DNA of 29,160 bases from IMG/VR virus record IMGVR_UViG_3300028925_007496, positions 1 to 29,160 of that record. The stretch is one strand, 5' to 3'. The position numbers and the translations under genes are program-made. Within the stretch, counting starts at the first letter, position 1. Each line of letters starts with the position of its first letter. Below the pieces are notes generated by a model. The model saw only the letters and a program-made list of their open reading frames with translations. It was not told where the DNA came from and made no database searches. This stretch comes from a virus. This document shows positions 1-6,993 of this stretch, one piece after another.

Positions 1-209
1 TCTTTAGTTACTATAGAAAAGCGTAAATCCCCTCCCATATTCTGCCAATGCTTAACACTAACAATATCTTTTTTATCTATACCTCTATCTTGTAGATGTA
101 TGTCTAAAGCAGTATTTCCGTTAATATTATCTAAATCTTCCCCTCTTGATTCATTGATTAATTCAACCTCATCAGATGATAGCCTTAGTCTTTTGCCTGA
201 TTTTTTCAT
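1..209 (-). CDS. Unknown phage protein, N-terminal 69 residues (runs off left edge)
   Basis: An open frame starts with ATG at 209 and continues past the left edge. It encodes a hydrophilic, charged N-terminus (MKKSGKRLRLSSDEVELI...) followed by an IKKDIVSVKHWQ-like stretch ending in RFSIVTK. I cannot name it with confidence. The layout (short basic start, helical segment, then a beta-strand-rich SVKHW...LRFSIVTK stretch) recalls the small N-terminal region that precedes metallophosphoesterase domains in some marine phage proteins, but the part that would show a catalytic motif is outside the window. It lies downstream of a strong terminator, so it probably has its own promoter or depends on read-through. 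The frame has no internal stop. Confidence 0.7.
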   Translation of the reverse strand, partial: MKKSGKRLRLSSDEVELINESRGEDLDNINGNTALDIHLQDRGIDKKDIVSVKHWQNMGGDLRFSIVTK

Positions 210-240
210 ATTCAAATTTAATTAAAATAATTATATATAT

Positions 241-272
241 AAAAAAAAAGTGAGAAGTTATTAACCTCTCAC
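241..272 (-). terminator. Intrinsic terminator closing the late operon
   Basis: Read on the minus strand, positions 272-263 (GUGAGAGGUU) pair completely with 259-250 (AACUUCUCAC). The stem is 10 bp with one G-U pair, closed by a 3-nt loop (262-260), and is followed directly by nine U residues (249-241). The wobble pair forms only in minus-strand RNA, which fixes the direction. It lies 58 bp beyond the holin-like gene and before the next gene, so it ends the long structural and lysis transcript. Confidence 0.93.
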
Positions 273-329
273 TCTTAACTACTAACTATTCCTAAATGAA
301 AACACTCATTCAAGGAATACAAACATACA

Positions 330-512
330 CTATTTTTTTGATGAATCAGCAATTCCCTGTCCTAATATCAAAACAAGTAAAGCATGATATAAATCTGTTG
401 CAGTTGAAACATCTACTCCTAAATAAGTAACTAGAGCAGGAACTACTACTGCTGAAATAGCATACCAGAATTTCTTACTCTTTAACATTGCTTTAATTAA
501 CCAATTTTTCAT
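330..512 (-). CDS. Holin-like small membrane protein
   Basis: A 60-residue protein with a short basic N-terminus (MKNWLIKAMLKSKKFW), a hydrophobic segment at about residues 15-32, a short polar turn containing DVSTATD, and a second hydrophobic segment at about 41-54, ending in DSSKK. This two-helix hairpin with the 'KSKKFWYAI...GVD...LILGQGIAD' arrangement matches small holin-like proteins common at the end of phage late operons. It would insert in the inner membrane and release or trigger lysis. It is the last gene before the terminator and follows an outer-membrane-type protein and a DUF5675 protein, which supports a lysis role. Holin function is inferred from topology and context only. Confidence 0.7.
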   Translation of the reverse strand: MKNWLIKAMLKSKKFWYAISAVVVPALVTYLGVDVSTATDLYHALLVLILGQGIADSSKK

Positions 513-539
513 TTTCTTTTATTTTTTAAATTATTATTA

Positions 540-947
540 CTAAAGCTTATAGGATATTCCTAAACTAAACTTACCGCTATCTTCAACTTCTGAATCCAAA
601 TTTACACTATAATTTGGCTCTACATACATATTGCCCCAAAAGCTTACAGAATAACCAACCCCAACTCTAGCGTTGTCAAATGTATTTTCTTTTGGTAAAT
701 CTGCAGATAGATATAAATTATCATTCATATTATATCTAACGAACACATCATAATCATCTCCACTTTTTCTTAACCCAATCATATAGCCACCATCTAAGGA
801 ATATCCTATACCCATACTGTTTGTTATATTTTCGGTCGCCCAACCTTCATTATCAGTTGGAAAATCTATGTTGCTAATTACCGTATATTGCGCTGAAGCA
901 CATAACGAAGTCAAAACAACTACCACCATTAAAACTATTTTTTTCAT
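540..947 (-). CDS. Secreted outer-membrane beta-barrel-like protein
   Basis: A 135-residue protein with a classical signal peptide: a Lys-Lys N-terminus, a hydrophobic core at about residues 4-15 and an ASAQ end near residue 20, the form typical of Bacteroidota exported proteins. The mature part is a series of amphipathic strands rich in alternating aromatic and polar residues and glycine (GIGYSLDGGYMIGL, VFVRYNMND, VGVGYSVSFWGNMYVEPNYSVNL). It ends in KFSLGISYKL, like the last strand of outer-membrane beta barrels. About six to eight strands fit the length. It sits between DUF5675 and the holin-like gene. Possible jobs are disruption of the outer membrane at lysis, or changing the host surface to block superinfection. 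Neither is shown directly. Confidence 0.72.
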   Translation of the reverse strand: MKKIVLMVVVVLTSLCASAQYTVISNIDFPTDNEGWATENITNSMGIGYSLDGGYMIGLRKSGDDYDVFVRYNMNDNLYLSADLPKENTFDNARVGVGYSVSFWGNMYVEPNYSVNLDSEVEDSGKFSLGISYKL

Positions 948-949
948 TT

Positions 950-1399
950 TTATCTATTTTTAATTATTAAATTTATTTTTTTACTTAATTGATTACCTAA
1001 AATATAATCCATTAGGTAAGCGTGAGCCAGTTTACTTTCTAAAATTTTATCAGAACTCTGTGCTCTATGAGTTCCTGTCAATATACACCCTCTACTATCA
1101 GAAGGGTAATTTCCCCTATGAAAAAGGATACAACTCCTATCAGGGACATCTTGAACTAGCAAGTGGACATAATCTCTACTTCCACTTTCTCTAGCTAATC
1201 TTACCCTACAAGCATATTCTCCTTCAGGGATGCAAGATACACTTTTTTCGTTGTCCCTCCACGCTAGCTCTAGTGTATGTGAAATAAATTCTGCATTGCA
1301 ATAGAGCTTTCCAATTACTGATTTATTAGTAAAAGTATCTCTGATTAGCAATAGGTTAGCCCTACCTTCCTTGTCCTCTATATTTTTTCTTATAGCCAT
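950..1399 (-). CDS. DUF5675 family protein, candidate cell-wall enzyme
   Basis: 149 residues from the ATG at 1399; a GTG at 1432 would add 11 residues but lies wholly inside the preceding small gene. The sequence follows the DUF5675 pattern: LLLIRDTFT, IGKLYC, HTLELAWRD, CIPEGEYACRV, then ILFHRGNYPSDSRGCILTG. The His94 to Cys105 stretch (HRGN...DSRGC) resembles the His and Ser-x-Gly-Cys of L,D-transpeptidase active sites. That likeness is my reading, not an established function. No lysozyme, amidase or other endolysin was found elsewhere in the window, and the gene lies in the lysis end of the late operon, so it is the best candidate for the peptidoglycan-acting enzyme. Its start overlaps the preceding small gene by 38 bp. 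Confidence 0.78.
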   Translation of the reverse strand: MAIRKNIEDKEGRANLLLIRDTFTNKSVIGKLYCNAEFISHTLELAWRDNEKSVSCIPEGEYACRVRLARESGSRDYVHLLVQDVPDRSCILFHRGNYPSDSRGCILTGTHRAQSSDKILESKLAHAYLMDYILGNQLSKKINLIIKNR

Positions 1400-1487
1400 T
1401 TTGACATTTTGAAGAATTTTTGCTATGCACACCTTTCCTTTTTTTTTGACGATTTCCCCTAAATGTAAGTGTGGATTGTTTTGCCAT
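1362..1487 (-). CDS. Small basic protein, 41 residues
   Basis: ATG at 1487 overlaps the stop of the preceding gene in a TAATG junction, and the frame ends with TAG at 1362-1364. The product is extremely basic: MAKQSTLTFRGNRQKKRKG, then VHSKNSSKCQNGYKKKYRGQGR. The GVHSK...SSK...YKKKYRGQG ending resembles a small conserved protein found next to virion genes in other Bacteroidota phages, which I recall only as uncharacterised. The charge suggests nucleic acid or membrane binding. Translational coupling to the upstream gene and the family-like tail support it being real despite its length; it overlaps the DUF5675 gene by 38 bp. Confidence 0.68.
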   Translation of the reverse strand: MAKQSTLTFRGNRQKKRKGVHSKNSSKCQNGYKKKYRGQGR

Positions 1488-1969
1488 TACGACGACACAC
1501 CACCTTTAGTAACCGCAATATATTCAATGTCTATACTATCATCAGCACTAGCACTTTGTCCATTTATTTCCTGTATATCAAGAAAAGTTACCAATCCTGA
1601 AGCTGCTAAGCTATCAATCTCTGGACTCATTAATAAAAATGTTTCTCCTGCCTCAACATTAATATATACATAATCAGCGCCATCTCCAAGCTCTAATGTT
1701 AGGGCATTAATAGTGTCTGTGTTTGTAATTCTAAAATAAGAATAGTCTGCTACAATCACTTGACCTCTAGCATCCAAAGTAGATAGCTTAAGGATTGTTG
1801 TGAAAGATGTACCTGCTATCCCCTTACCTAAAATTGTCATTATCCTTTGGTCAACCTTTCCATTACCCGCAAAGGATTTTGAAATAGTATTTCCATACTC
1901 CACACCATTTAAAGAAATACTTTCACTTATCCTAACAATTAAGTCTGTTTGTGTTATTGTCCCTGCCAT
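1487..1969 (-). CDS. Unknown virion-associated protein
   Basis: A 160-residue acidic protein made almost wholly of predicted beta strands. It opens ITQTDLIVRISESISLNGVEYG, then has a KSFAGNGKVDQRIMTI segment, a middle DYSYFRITNTDTINALTLEL strand pair, and ends DSIDIEYIAVTKGGVSS. This resembles small beta-sandwich proteins encoded beside capsid and neck genes in marine phages; the precise role is not known to me. No signal peptide or membrane segment. It is packed between a small membrane protein (1-bp gap) and the basic 41-residue protein (TAATG overlap), so it is part of the late operon and probably a virion surface or accessory protein. Confidence 0.7.
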   Translation of the reverse strand: MAGTITQTDLIVRISESISLNGVEYGNTISKSFAGNGKVDQRIMTILGKGIAGTSFTTILKLSTLDARGQVIVADYSYFRITNTDTINALTLELGDGADYVYINVEAGETFLLMSPEIDSLAASGLVTFLDIQEINGQSASADDSIDIEYIAVTKGGVSS

Positions 1970-1970
1970 C

Positions 1971-2141
1971 TTATTTTCTTTTTAATTTTATAAATTTATA
2001 TATTGTAAAGGCTATTGCCAATAAAGTTGATGTAAAAAGCAAATACTCATTACACTCACTCAAGCTCAACCCTATTACACCCCCATTTGCAGCTAAAACC
2101 TCAACCGTATCTTTCATGTTCCCGTTCATTATTGTTCTCAT
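1971..2141 (-). CDS. Small single-pass membrane protein, 56 residues
   Basis: ATG at 2141, TAA at 1971. The N-terminal half contains MKDTVEVLAANGGVIGLSLSECNEYL, and the C-terminal half is one hydrophobic helix (about residues 33-48, LLFTSTLLAIAFTIYKF) followed by a basic tail KLKRK. The Ala-Asn-Gly-Gly region followed by a membrane helix and positive tail recurs in small membrane proteins of Bacteroidota phage late regions. Internal ATGs at codons 5 and 9 could also start it. It lies 2 bp after one gene and 1 bp before the next, as expected for an operon member. A role in lysis or membrane association is plausible but unproven. Confidence 0.65.
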   Translation of the reverse strand: MRTIMNGNMKDTVEVLAANGGVIGLSLSECNEYLLFTSTLLAIAFTIYKFIKLKRK

Positions 2142-2143
2142 TT

Positions 2144-2644
2144 TTATGTTGTTCTATATCCTATTAGTGATATTTTAATTCCTGTTGCTAGAGTGCCTGC
2201 TACTGCAGTAACATCAAAAGTAATCACAGCATCATTTGCTAAAGCGTAATCTGATATAACCAAAGGAACTGCGGCCGTAACAGATGTTTGTTCTGACGCG
2301 TCTACAGTTATAAGAGTAGAAAGAACGCTTACTCCTCCCTCCAATACATCTATAGTGGTTTCTCCTGTTGAAGCTGTATTAAACCCAACCCTAATATCTG
2401 TTAGTCTAAAATCATAAGGCATCCGTATAAAATCTATTCCTGCTGCTACAGCCACAGCAGTAGTAGGGGTATAACTCCTTAATATAAATGTTTCTAAAGA
2501 ATGACTCCAAGAAAGGGCTCCCCCCCTGTCATCATAAGTAACTCCATTTAATTTCCCTAAATAAGTATTGTTATCTGCAGACTCTTTCCCTAAAGGAAAG
2601 TGCCTATTTGCATCTAATAAATTTTTATGTTCGTTTGAAGCCAT
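2144..2644 (-). CDS. Head-fibre or decoration-type virion protein
   Basis: 166 residues. The N-terminus EHKNLLDANRHFPLGKESADNNTYLGKLNG followed by ...LSWSHSLE resembles the particle-binding segment of short head-fibre or decoration proteins in marine and Bacteroidota phages. The rest is a beta-rich domain with alternating hydrophobic residues (FRLTDIRVGFNTASTGETTIDVLEGG, VSVLSTLITVD, AVITFDVTAVAGTLATGIKISLIGYRTT), suggesting a compact sandwich that could bind the capsid or the host surface. It follows the connector gene in the late operon. Assignment rests on sequence feel and position, not on a motif I can point to. Confidence 0.6.
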   Translation of the reverse strand: MASNEHKNLLDANRHFPLGKESADNNTYLGKLNGVTYDDRGGALSWSHSLETFILRSYTPTTAVAVAAGIDFIRMPYDFRLTDIRVGFNTASTGETTIDVLEGGVSVLSTLITVDASEQTSVTAAVPLVISDYALANDAVITFDVTAVAGTLATGIKISLIGYRTT

Positions 2645-2655
2645 TTTATTTTGTT

Positions 2656-3255
2656 TTAACAGTCGTTACAATTACATCCACTTACAGAAACACAAGAGCT
2701 GCAAGCCTCAACCCCTGAATAACCTCCATATATGCTATCATAAAATATCATTCCATGATTCTTATATGTATCACTCATACTCTTGGGACAATTACTTTCA
2801 AATGTAGGGTATAAACCATTTTGGTCAGAACCATTTAAAAAATCCATCATATCTCTAGCAAATATCTCTGCCTTTCTATATGTGTCTTGCTTAAAAGTGT
2901 TATATGTATCTTGATTAATTATTCTTGAAAACTCATCTATATTATTAACAACCCCACTAGACGATATATTACTCATTATATCATTTACAACCTCAAACCT
3001 AACAAACCAAGACAAGCAATCATCTAAGTAGTAGTCCATAAACTCCTTATTAGCAGCAGTTAATGTTGATGTATCGTGTTCAAGTTTTAATTCCGCATAG
3101 AATTTATCCCCAAGTAAAGGTCTTATATGAGCCAACTCAGATAAAACAATAGTGTTCTCTGAAACAAGAACAGGATCAGTATTTTTATTAGTAAAGGTCT
3201 TGTTAATTACCTCTCCTGCAGTTACTAGCGTATCGTATTGTTTAGTGTTCCCCAT
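2656..3255 (-). CDS. DUF6712-like head-tail connector with cysteine-rich tail
   Basis: 199 residues. The body is mainly helical: SELAHIRPLLGDKFYAEL, then a long LTAANKEFMDYYLDDCLSWFVRFEV segment and a later helix QDTYRKAEIFARDMMDFL. This is the pattern of the DUF6712 type of connector or neck proteins found just after portal genes in Bacteroidota phages. It lies 3 bp after the portal gene, which fits a head completion role. The last 15 residues carry five cysteines (185, 188, 194, 196, 199; CSSC...CNCNDC), an unusual metal-site-like or disulfide-prone extension. The structural role is inferred from fold type and neighbourhood. Confidence 0.65.
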   Translation of the reverse strand: MGNTKQYDTLVTAGEVINKTFTNKNTDPVLVSENTIVLSELAHIRPLLGDKFYAELKLEHDTSTLTAANKEFMDYYLDDCLSWFVRFEVVNDIMSNISSSGVVNNIDEFSRIINQDTYNTFKQDTYRKAEIFARDMMDFLNGSDQNGLYPTFESNCPKSMSDTYKNHGMIFYDSIYGGYSGVEACSSCVSVSGCNCNDC

Positions 3256-3258
3256 ATC

Positions 3259-4581
3259 TTATTGTTCTACTATTATTTCTTTACTTTCATCAACATCTCC
3301 ATCTCCGTCTAAATCTCTCTCTGTAACTATAATTTCTCTATCTGCAACAAACATATCTCCATCTTCTAGCATAGGCAAGTCCTCATCAATCAAAGCTCTT
3401 TGCTCGTTTATAGTTAAAATCTCTCTAATATCTACATCATTTGCATAAGATATTGGGGGGTCGTAATGTATCCTTAAATCACTAGGGTCATAACCCATTT
3501 CTTTATAAAGAACTGTTCTTATTCCATTTAGTATTAGTTCAGAAGTATCTCTAATTACCGTTGTCATTACTAAGTCATAAGCAATTCTAATCTCACTTCC
3601 TGTGTTATTCATTTTACCCGAACTAACAATACCCGATAATGATGGCTGCCATCTGTTAGCGGTTATAATATTTTGGTCAGTTATTTGTTGTAAATCAATC
3701 CAACTACCCTCTTGGTCATCTTTTATAATCTGAACATTAGCAGGAGATGTATCTCCATTCTTTACTATAAATAATATCTTCCCATTGTTCCCTTCTCCTA
3801 CAAATTTCTTTTGAGCTTCTCTAACCATTTTTTGAGCTTCTTCTTCGCCCATATCTCCATTTATTTCTACAATAGCTGAAGGTTGAAAGCCATTTAAGAA
3901 TTTAGTGTGATTCCATTTACCTATCTCATAATCAACACAGATATGCTCTAGTGCGGCTACATAATCAGGAAGCCCATAAAATTGGAATGTAGGCTCGTAA
4001 TCCTTAAAGTGAATTACAAACTTATTGTGAGCTACCCTAGGATATATAGGAAGCCTTTTTATTTTTGAATCATTATTCCAATACTTACACCAATCAGAAT
4101 TTATATAAACCTCTTTCTTAGTCTTAGACATTCTTACAGTAGTTGCATCTAAATGATATAGATTAACTCCACCATCATATATAACGCATTCCATATATGC
4201 ATTACCAAAAGTGTAGTAATCATCTGCTAGTTTTTTAAAGACATCTCTTAAAGATTCTTTGTCTGCATTTACATCTTCAATAAATTTTCTTAATGAATCA
4301 TTTTCACAAACAAATTTTGCTCCACTTGTGAATACGGTTTTTTGAGCCAACACACTTCTATGTGTAGAGGACTTTCTCTTTAGCTCTGCTAAGTATTGAG
4401 GAAAAAGGTTATCATCTCCAAAAGGAACCCAGTCGGTAGGAAGGTCTTTTACATCTTTAACTTCTCTAATGCTTGGTGGAACTGATAAATCAAAAACACC
4501 AAACTCAAAAGTATTATTCTTCTTTTGAGTCTTTCTTTTTACTACTGCTTTTTTTGATGACTTTGGTGTCGCTTTCTTCAT
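3259..4581 (-). CDS. Phage portal protein
   Basis: 440 residues, in the size range of HK97-type portals. After a basic N-terminus (residues 1-22), the family-like region begins VPPSIREVKDVKDLPTDWVPFGDDNLFPQYLAELKRKSSTHRSVL. It continues with a stem and clip region containing YYTFGNAYMECVI, HLDATTVRMSK, NKFVIHFKDYEPTFQFYGLPDYVAALEHI, and ends with helices LVMTTVIRDTSELILNGIRTVLYKEMGY. It forms the dodecameric DNA entry and exit ring of the capsid and docks terminase. The C-terminus adds an acidic DLDGDGDVD stretch (residues 423-431) that looks like a calcium-binding loop. The gene overlaps the upstream 95-residue gene by 68 bp and is followed after 3 bp by the connector. Confidence 0.88.
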   Translation of the reverse strand: MKKATPKSSKKAVVKRKTQKKNNTFEFGVFDLSVPPSIREVKDVKDLPTDWVPFGDDNLFPQYLAELKRKSSTHRSVLAQKTVFTSGAKFVCENDSLRKFIEDVNADKESLRDVFKKLADDYYTFGNAYMECVIYDGGVNLYHLDATTVRMSKTKKEVYINSDWCKYWNNDSKIKRLPIYPRVAHNKFVIHFKDYEPTFQFYGLPDYVAALEHICVDYEIGKWNHTKFLNGFQPSAIVEINGDMGEEEAQKMVREAQKKFVGEGNNGKILFIVKNGDTSPANVQIIKDDQEGSWIDLQQITDQNIITANRWQPSLSGIVSSGKMNNTGSEIRIAYDLVMTTVIRDTSELILNGIRTVLYKEMGYDPSDLRIHYDPPISYANDVDIREILTINEQRALIDEDLPMLEDGDMFVADREIIVTERDLDGDGDVDESKEIIVEQ

Positions 4582-4801
4582 TAGATGATTTTTTGTTAAT
4601 TTTTTCTACATAATGAGAACCATTATCAACCTCCTCATAAACCCAAGCTAACTCCTCTTGTGTAGCGCTATTCCAACGAACACGAATACCACCAAACCGA
4701 GTTGCTGCATCTTTCATTTTTGCTTTATATTCTGCCATAGTTGTATATATATTAATATGTGGCAAATCTACCACATAATTTTTCTTATTACAATTACACA
4801 T
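4514..4801 (-). CDS. Unknown small protein with CNC start and lysine-rich tail
   Basis: 95 residues: MCNCNKK at the start, a central segment INIYTTMAEYKAKMKDAATRFGGIRVRWNSATQEELAWVYEE that looks like a small mixed alpha/beta fold, and a low-complexity tail rich in Lys, Ser, Glu and Asp (residues 68-95). The same MCNCNKK-plus-RFGG layout is familiar from uncharacterised Bacteroidota phage genes beside portals. The last 68 bp overlap the start of portal in another frame, so the charged tail may partly reflect the overlapping codons of the portal's basic N-terminus. Portal accessory or assembly function is a guess from position. Confidence 0.7.
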   Translation of the reverse strand: MCNCNKKNYVVDLPHINIYTTMAEYKAKMKDAATRFGGIRVRWNSATQEELAWVYEEVDNGSHYVEKINKKSSNEESDTKVIKKSSSKKKDSKEE

Positions 4802-4813
4802 ACAAAAGATATT

Positions 4814-4840
4814 AGCAGGGAGTGTTTATAACCCCCTGCC
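4814..4840 (-). terminator. Strong hairpin between tail-tube candidate and next gene
   Basis: On the minus strand, 4839-4832 (GCAGGGGG) pairs with 4822-4815 (CUCCCUGC), 8 bp with one G-U pair. It can be extended by one U-A pair, leaving a 7-nt loop. It is followed by UAAUAUCUUUUG rather than a clean U run. It may be a leaky terminator or an RNA processing or stability hairpin separating the highly expressed capsid and tail-tube genes from portal. The pairing is clear; the function is not. Confidence 0.5.
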
Positions 4841-4851
4841 TATCTTAAATA

Positions 4852-5439
4852 TTAAGAAGTTGTTGCTGTTAAATCTCCTGCTACAACAGTTATCGTACCT
4901 GAATATTCTAAAGGTAACTCAAATTGTCTTGCCGTTAATGTAACTGTAACTCCATTGTCATCTGCGTATGCTGCTCCTGTTCCTCCTTCTATGGAAGTAA
5001 GGTTTGCATAAGTTTGATTTCTAATCCAAGGAGAAGCACTCTCTGATAAGTTTTCGTATTTATATGAAAAACCTACTAAAAGCTGAATTCCTGAATTCAT
5101 CTCAATTAAAGCCACAGGGCACTCAGGCTCTATTTTTTTAAGTTGAGCCCATCTACCTGCGTCAACATCTGGAAGATAAAAAGATAAAGCACACTCATAC
5201 GCTGTACTTCCACCTTCTTTAGTTCCTGATATAGCTAAAGCAGCAGTTTCATTCTTAAACTCAAAACGAGCCCAAGGATTAGTTACTGTAAAGCCTGTTA
5301 CGATATGGTCGGCTGCAGCTGGCCCTGGCGAAGGAGTAACTGTAGCAACATTACCTAAATCTGTAAGTAATATTTGTCTAATTCCCCCTACTGCGTTCAA
5401 GTCGCCACAATCTACTAAAAGTCCTGTATCTATTGCCAT
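4852..5439 (-). CDS. Tail tube or other major virion protein candidate
   Basis: 195 residues, beta-rich, starting MAIDTGLLVDCGDLNAVGGIRQILLTDLGNVATVT. The 'CGDLNAVGGIRQILLTDL' opening is like the start of small structural proteins of Bacteroidota phages in which a GGI-[RK]-x-[IV] strand leads into a tail-tube-like barrel. Later parts include FKNETAALAISGTKEGGSTAYECALSFYLPD and a GIQLLVGFSYKYEN strand. It lies 26 bp after the major capsid gene and before a strong hairpin, consistent with an abundant virion protein. A head decoration protein is an alternative. No catalytic motif is visible. Confidence 0.6.
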   Translation of the reverse strand: MAIDTGLLVDCGDLNAVGGIRQILLTDLGNVATVTPSPGPAAADHIVTGFTVTNPWARFEFKNETAALAISGTKEGGSTAYECALSFYLPDVDAGRWAQLKKIEPECPVALIEMNSGIQLLVGFSYKYENLSESASPWIRNQTYANLTSIEGGTGAAYADDNGVTVTLTARQFELPLEYSGTITVVAGDLTATTS

Positions 5440-5465
5440 TTTATTTTATTTTTAAAGTTATTAAA

Positions 5466-6596
5466 TTATCCGATTAATGTAGCTCCATTAACTAAAGAGT
5501 TCCATCCATATTGAAAGCCCATAGTGAATCCTGCTCTTACATACATATTCTCAGAAACTTCATCATAAAACATTTTAAGCTCATTCTCAGGTCTTGATAC
5601 ATCAGTCCCAATAATTAAGTTTGACTTAGCTGTATAGATAACACCATTAGTTGTTTGAGTAGTTGTTGCTGCTGTTGCTTGAGTAAACAATGGAGATAAG
5701 TCAATCCCTGCTGCTGTTGCCGCTAAAGCTAAAGCTACATCCCATTCATACATAGGTACTAATTCTACACCTTTATAGTATAATCTTGATTTTCCTATTT
5801 GAGCTTGTTCGTGTCCTGCCCCAACACTTCCTGCTATTGCTACTGCAGTTAATGTGTTGTACCAAGCGTTATATACATTTGGAGTACAGAACATTCTTTT
5901 TTCTGATGCTGCTACTTGTTGTAATGATGAAGGAGCTGTTGCCCATACATTATCTAACAATGCAGTTACATCAGCTACACTAATAATACCACCTACTGTT
6001 GCGTAAGAAGCTGTTGCTGCTGCTGTTAATAAAGCTCCTGTTACAGGTGTTAAGTTTGCACTTGTTCCCCCTTGGAAAGCAGTACCTGTTGCCATTACTG
6101 TCCATAGTCCATCTCCCATTGATGAATAAGAACAATCAGGCGAACCTACTACAATAGTAACTTGTCCTGCCCACATATTTCTTACCATATCTGAAGCGAT
6201 ACCACCTCTCACTCTGTTGATAATTACATCTGCTAATAAAGTTCCTGTTAAGTCAGGCATATTAATACCGTTCTTGTAAGATTCTACAATTACTTCGTCT
6301 TTAAACTCATACCAACATTGTTTTTGTTTTACAGAAACATTTTCTACTGTAATTGTTTTTTGAGTTACAGTAAATCCATCAGGGTCGCAAGTATTTTCCG
6401 CCCCACAGCCGTCATTTAATGCTGTTATACCTGTCAAAGCAGGTGCCATTGTTATGTTTTGCTTATATTTTACTGCAGGGTAGATAGTATAATTACTCAT
6501 AATATCATCTGAAGTGAACATAGGCTCTAATAGAATACCTGATGCGTAAGTTCCGTTATACGCTAGAGTAATTCCGTTTATTGCTACATTTGCCAT
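5466..6596 (-). CDS. Major capsid protein candidate
   Basis: 376 residues, a usual length for an HK97-fold major capsid protein. It lies 22 bp after the prohead protease and scaffold gene, the standard place for the shell protein. The N-terminal part (MANVAINGITLAYNGTYASGILLEPMFTSDDIMSNYTIYPAVKYKQNITMAPAL) is followed by a cysteine-containing DGCGAENTCDPDGF loop. A central region carries KQKQCWYEFKDEVIVES and a helical LLADVIINRVRGGIASDMVRNMWAG that fits the spine helix. The C-terminal half includes ASEKRMFCTPNVYNAWYNTLTAVAI, LYYKGVELVPMYEWD and YTAKSNLIIGTDVS, typical of A-domain ends. It assembles into the icosahedral shell. Confidence 0.85.
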   Translation of the reverse strand: MANVAINGITLAYNGTYASGILLEPMFTSDDIMSNYTIYPAVKYKQNITMAPALTGITALNDGCGAENTCDPDGFTVTQKTITVENVSVKQKQCWYEFKDEVIVESYKNGINMPDLTGTLLADVIINRVRGGIASDMVRNMWAGQVTIVVGSPDCSYSSMGDGLWTVMATGTAFQGGTSANLTPVTGALLTAAATASYATVGGIISVADVTALLDNVWATAPSSLQQVAASEKRMFCTPNVYNAWYNTLTAVAIAGSVGAGHEQAQIGKSRLYYKGVELVPMYEWDVALALAATAAGIDLSPLFTQATAATTTQTTNGVIYTAKSNLIIGTDVSRPENELKMFYDEVSENMYVRAGFTMGFQYGWNSLVNGATLIG

Positions 6597-6618
6597 TTTT
6601 TTATTTTTTTAAGGTTAA

Positions 6619-6993
6619 TTATAAGTTAATTTTAGAAACTAATGCGTTCCAAAAAACACTGTTACTGTCCTCTACTTTGTTTTCTACCACTACTGCAGGG
6701 TCTCCATCTGTAGAGATTTCAGTCCCCCTTGCATTTGCTTTACTTAATAAAGCGTTAAGCCTTTCAACTTCTTCGGTTAGAGTTTCTTTTTCTCCTTCCA
6801 AGTCAGTAATAGACCCACTAAGTTCCGTAGTTTTCCCTTCTAAATCTGAAAATTTATTTAAAATTTCAGCTTCGTCAGCGATAGTTACTTCAACTTCCGT
6901 TGCTTCAACAGAGGCATTAGGACTATCACTTTTAACTTGTGCGATAATACCTTCAATCTTCCCATTGAACCAATTTTTTAACTCATCAGTCAT
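6619..6993 (-). CDS. Possible internal start producing scaffold alone
   Basis: In the protease gene, Met214 (ATG at 6993) is preceded by AAAAAGTAAAAAC, an A-rich sequence like that before true starts in this genome, and is exactly where the protease part ends and the scaffold part begins (MTDELKNWFNGKIEGIIAQ). Starting here would give a 124-residue scaffold protein in the same frame, in the manner of lambda C and Nu3. This is inference from position and context; nothing proves use of the start. Confidence 0.4.
   Translation of the reverse strand: MTDELKNWFNGKIEGIIAQVKSDSPNASVEATEVEVTIADEAEILNKFSDLEGKTTELSGSITDLEGEKETLTEEVERLNALLSKANARGTEISTDGDPAVVVENKVEDSNSVFWNALVSKINL

Noticed and set aside
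213-220. TAAATTTG on the minus strand matching the -7 box just before the ATG at 209
   Set aside because: It lies only 4 nt from the start codon with no -33 element at the right distance; in such AT-rich DNA a match by chance is likely.
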